From positions 1-32,717 of the forward strand of contig CAYLIP010000029.1 of assembly GCA_964383855.1 (NCBI GenBank): 32,717 nt of DNA, in the 5' to 3' direction. The notes below the pieces were generated by a model. The model was not told the origin of the DNA. It was given only the letters and a program-made list of their open reading frames with translations, and did no database searches. This document shows, piece by piece, positions 32,439 through 32,717 of this stretch. This DNA comes from CAZHAC01 sp964383855. GTDB taxonomy: Bacteria; Chloroflexota; Dormibacteria; Dormibacterales; Dormibacteraceae. The translations under genes were made by a program, and so were the position numbers. Position 1 is the stretch's first letter. Every line of letters begins with the position of its first letter.

Positions 32439-32615
32439 ATGCTGAGCCTTTACTTCAAGCTTCGCGGTCTCGCCACCCGGCAGGAAGGCCAGGGTATGGT
32501 CGAATACGCCCTGATCCTGGTCCTTGTCTCCATCGTGGTCATCGTCATCCTTCTTACGATGGGTAACCAGATCAAGAACGTCTTCTCCAACGTCGTCACT
32601 GCTCTCGGCACCTAG
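32439..32615 (+). CDS. Flp/Fap-type pilin
   Basis: A 58-residue type IVb (Flp) prepilin. A short positively charged leader (LYFKLRGLATRQEGQG) is followed by VEYALILVLVSIVVIVILL, the N-terminal pilin helix. Cleavage by a TadV-type prepilin peptidase after the Gly of QEG puts Glu at +5 and Tyr at +6, the Flp rule. The C-terminus TMGNQIKNVFSNVVTALG is typical. ATG 32439 is chosen; AAGGAGGTGA lies about 12 nt upstream, slightly far. The gene has its own promoter and terminator, as expected for an abundant structural subunit. No tad assembly genes are in the window. Confidence 0.93.
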   Translation: MLSLYFKLRGLATRQEGQGMVEYALILVLVSIVVIVILLTMGNQIKNVFSNVVTALGT

Positions 32616-32640
32616 CCGACACACAACAAAGACTCTTCGG

Positions 32641-32672
32641 AAGAGGCCCCGCGTGGGGCCTCTTCCTTTTTA
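32641..32672 (+). terminator. Rho-independent terminator of the flp gene
   Basis: A perfect 10-bp stem, AAGAGGCCCC (32641-32650) with GGGGCCTCTT (32655-32664), has a GCGT loop and is followed by CCTTTTTAT. This is the only textbook intrinsic terminator in the window. Confidence 0.92.
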
Positions 32673-32717
32673 TGCGCCGTGCGACGCGGGGCATGGTGGA
32701 TGCGCACACCCGCAATA

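Overview
The window is a high-GC (about 70% by eye), tightly packed bacterial chromosome segment. It looks like a Terrabacteria-type lineage near Chloroflexota, Dormibacterota or Actinomycetota. This rests on gene order, on the actinobacterial/chloroflexotal style of several proteins (Flp pilin, DUF1385, RF1 with a GPGGQSVNTT motif), and on probable leaderless starts. The phylum is an inference. No tRNA, rRNA, CRISPR array, insertion sequence or prophage gene was seen.

Layout. 1-4.8 kb: 3' end of argS, an UlaG-like metallo-hydrolase, a possible small reverse-strand gene, pyrG, a divergent GlpX-type phosphatase, a small unknown ORF and a DUF1330 protein. 4.9-11.9 kb: site-2 protease, rpmE, DUF1385 membrane protein, prfA, prmC, Sua5/YwlC, glyA and a WecA/TagO-type phosphoglycosyl transferase. 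11.9-19.1 kb: a complete F-type ATP synthase operon, atpZ-I-B-E-F-H-A-G-D-C. 19.1-21.6 kb: murA and mreB/mbl. 21.6-31.1 kb: a cell-envelope glycan region with three GT4 glycosyltransferases, a polysaccharide deacetylase, a TagA/WecG-type transferase, a polyprenyl-phosphate hexose synthase-like GT2, two large GT-C-like membrane proteins and an isoprenylcysteine methyltransferase-like protein. These genes switch strand repeatedly. 31.2-32.7 kb: a cytosolic DegS-like histidine kinase, then a monocistronic Flp pilin gene with a good promoter, a structured leader and a strong terminator.

How it fits together. The first 21 kb is a compressed version of the order argS-pyrG-glpX-rpmE-prfA-prmC-ywlC-glyA-atp-murAA-mbl known from Bacillus, so it is probably old housekeeping synteny. 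WecA/TagO, MurA, MreB, TagA and the glycosyltransferases point to peptidoglycan plus a lipid-linked secondary wall polymer.

Points of most interest: MurA has Asp where the fosfomycin-reactive Cys normally sits. The GlpX homologue lacks two metal/catalytic acidic positions. The ATP synthase beta subunit and SHMT carry substitutions in near-invariant motifs. About nine genes have a -10-like hexamer only 6-11 nt before the start codon. The flp leader and the murA-mreB spacer are predicted to fold. I saw no clearly new multi-gene defence or mobile system. The best candidates for undescribed biology are the glycan region and the altered enzymes.
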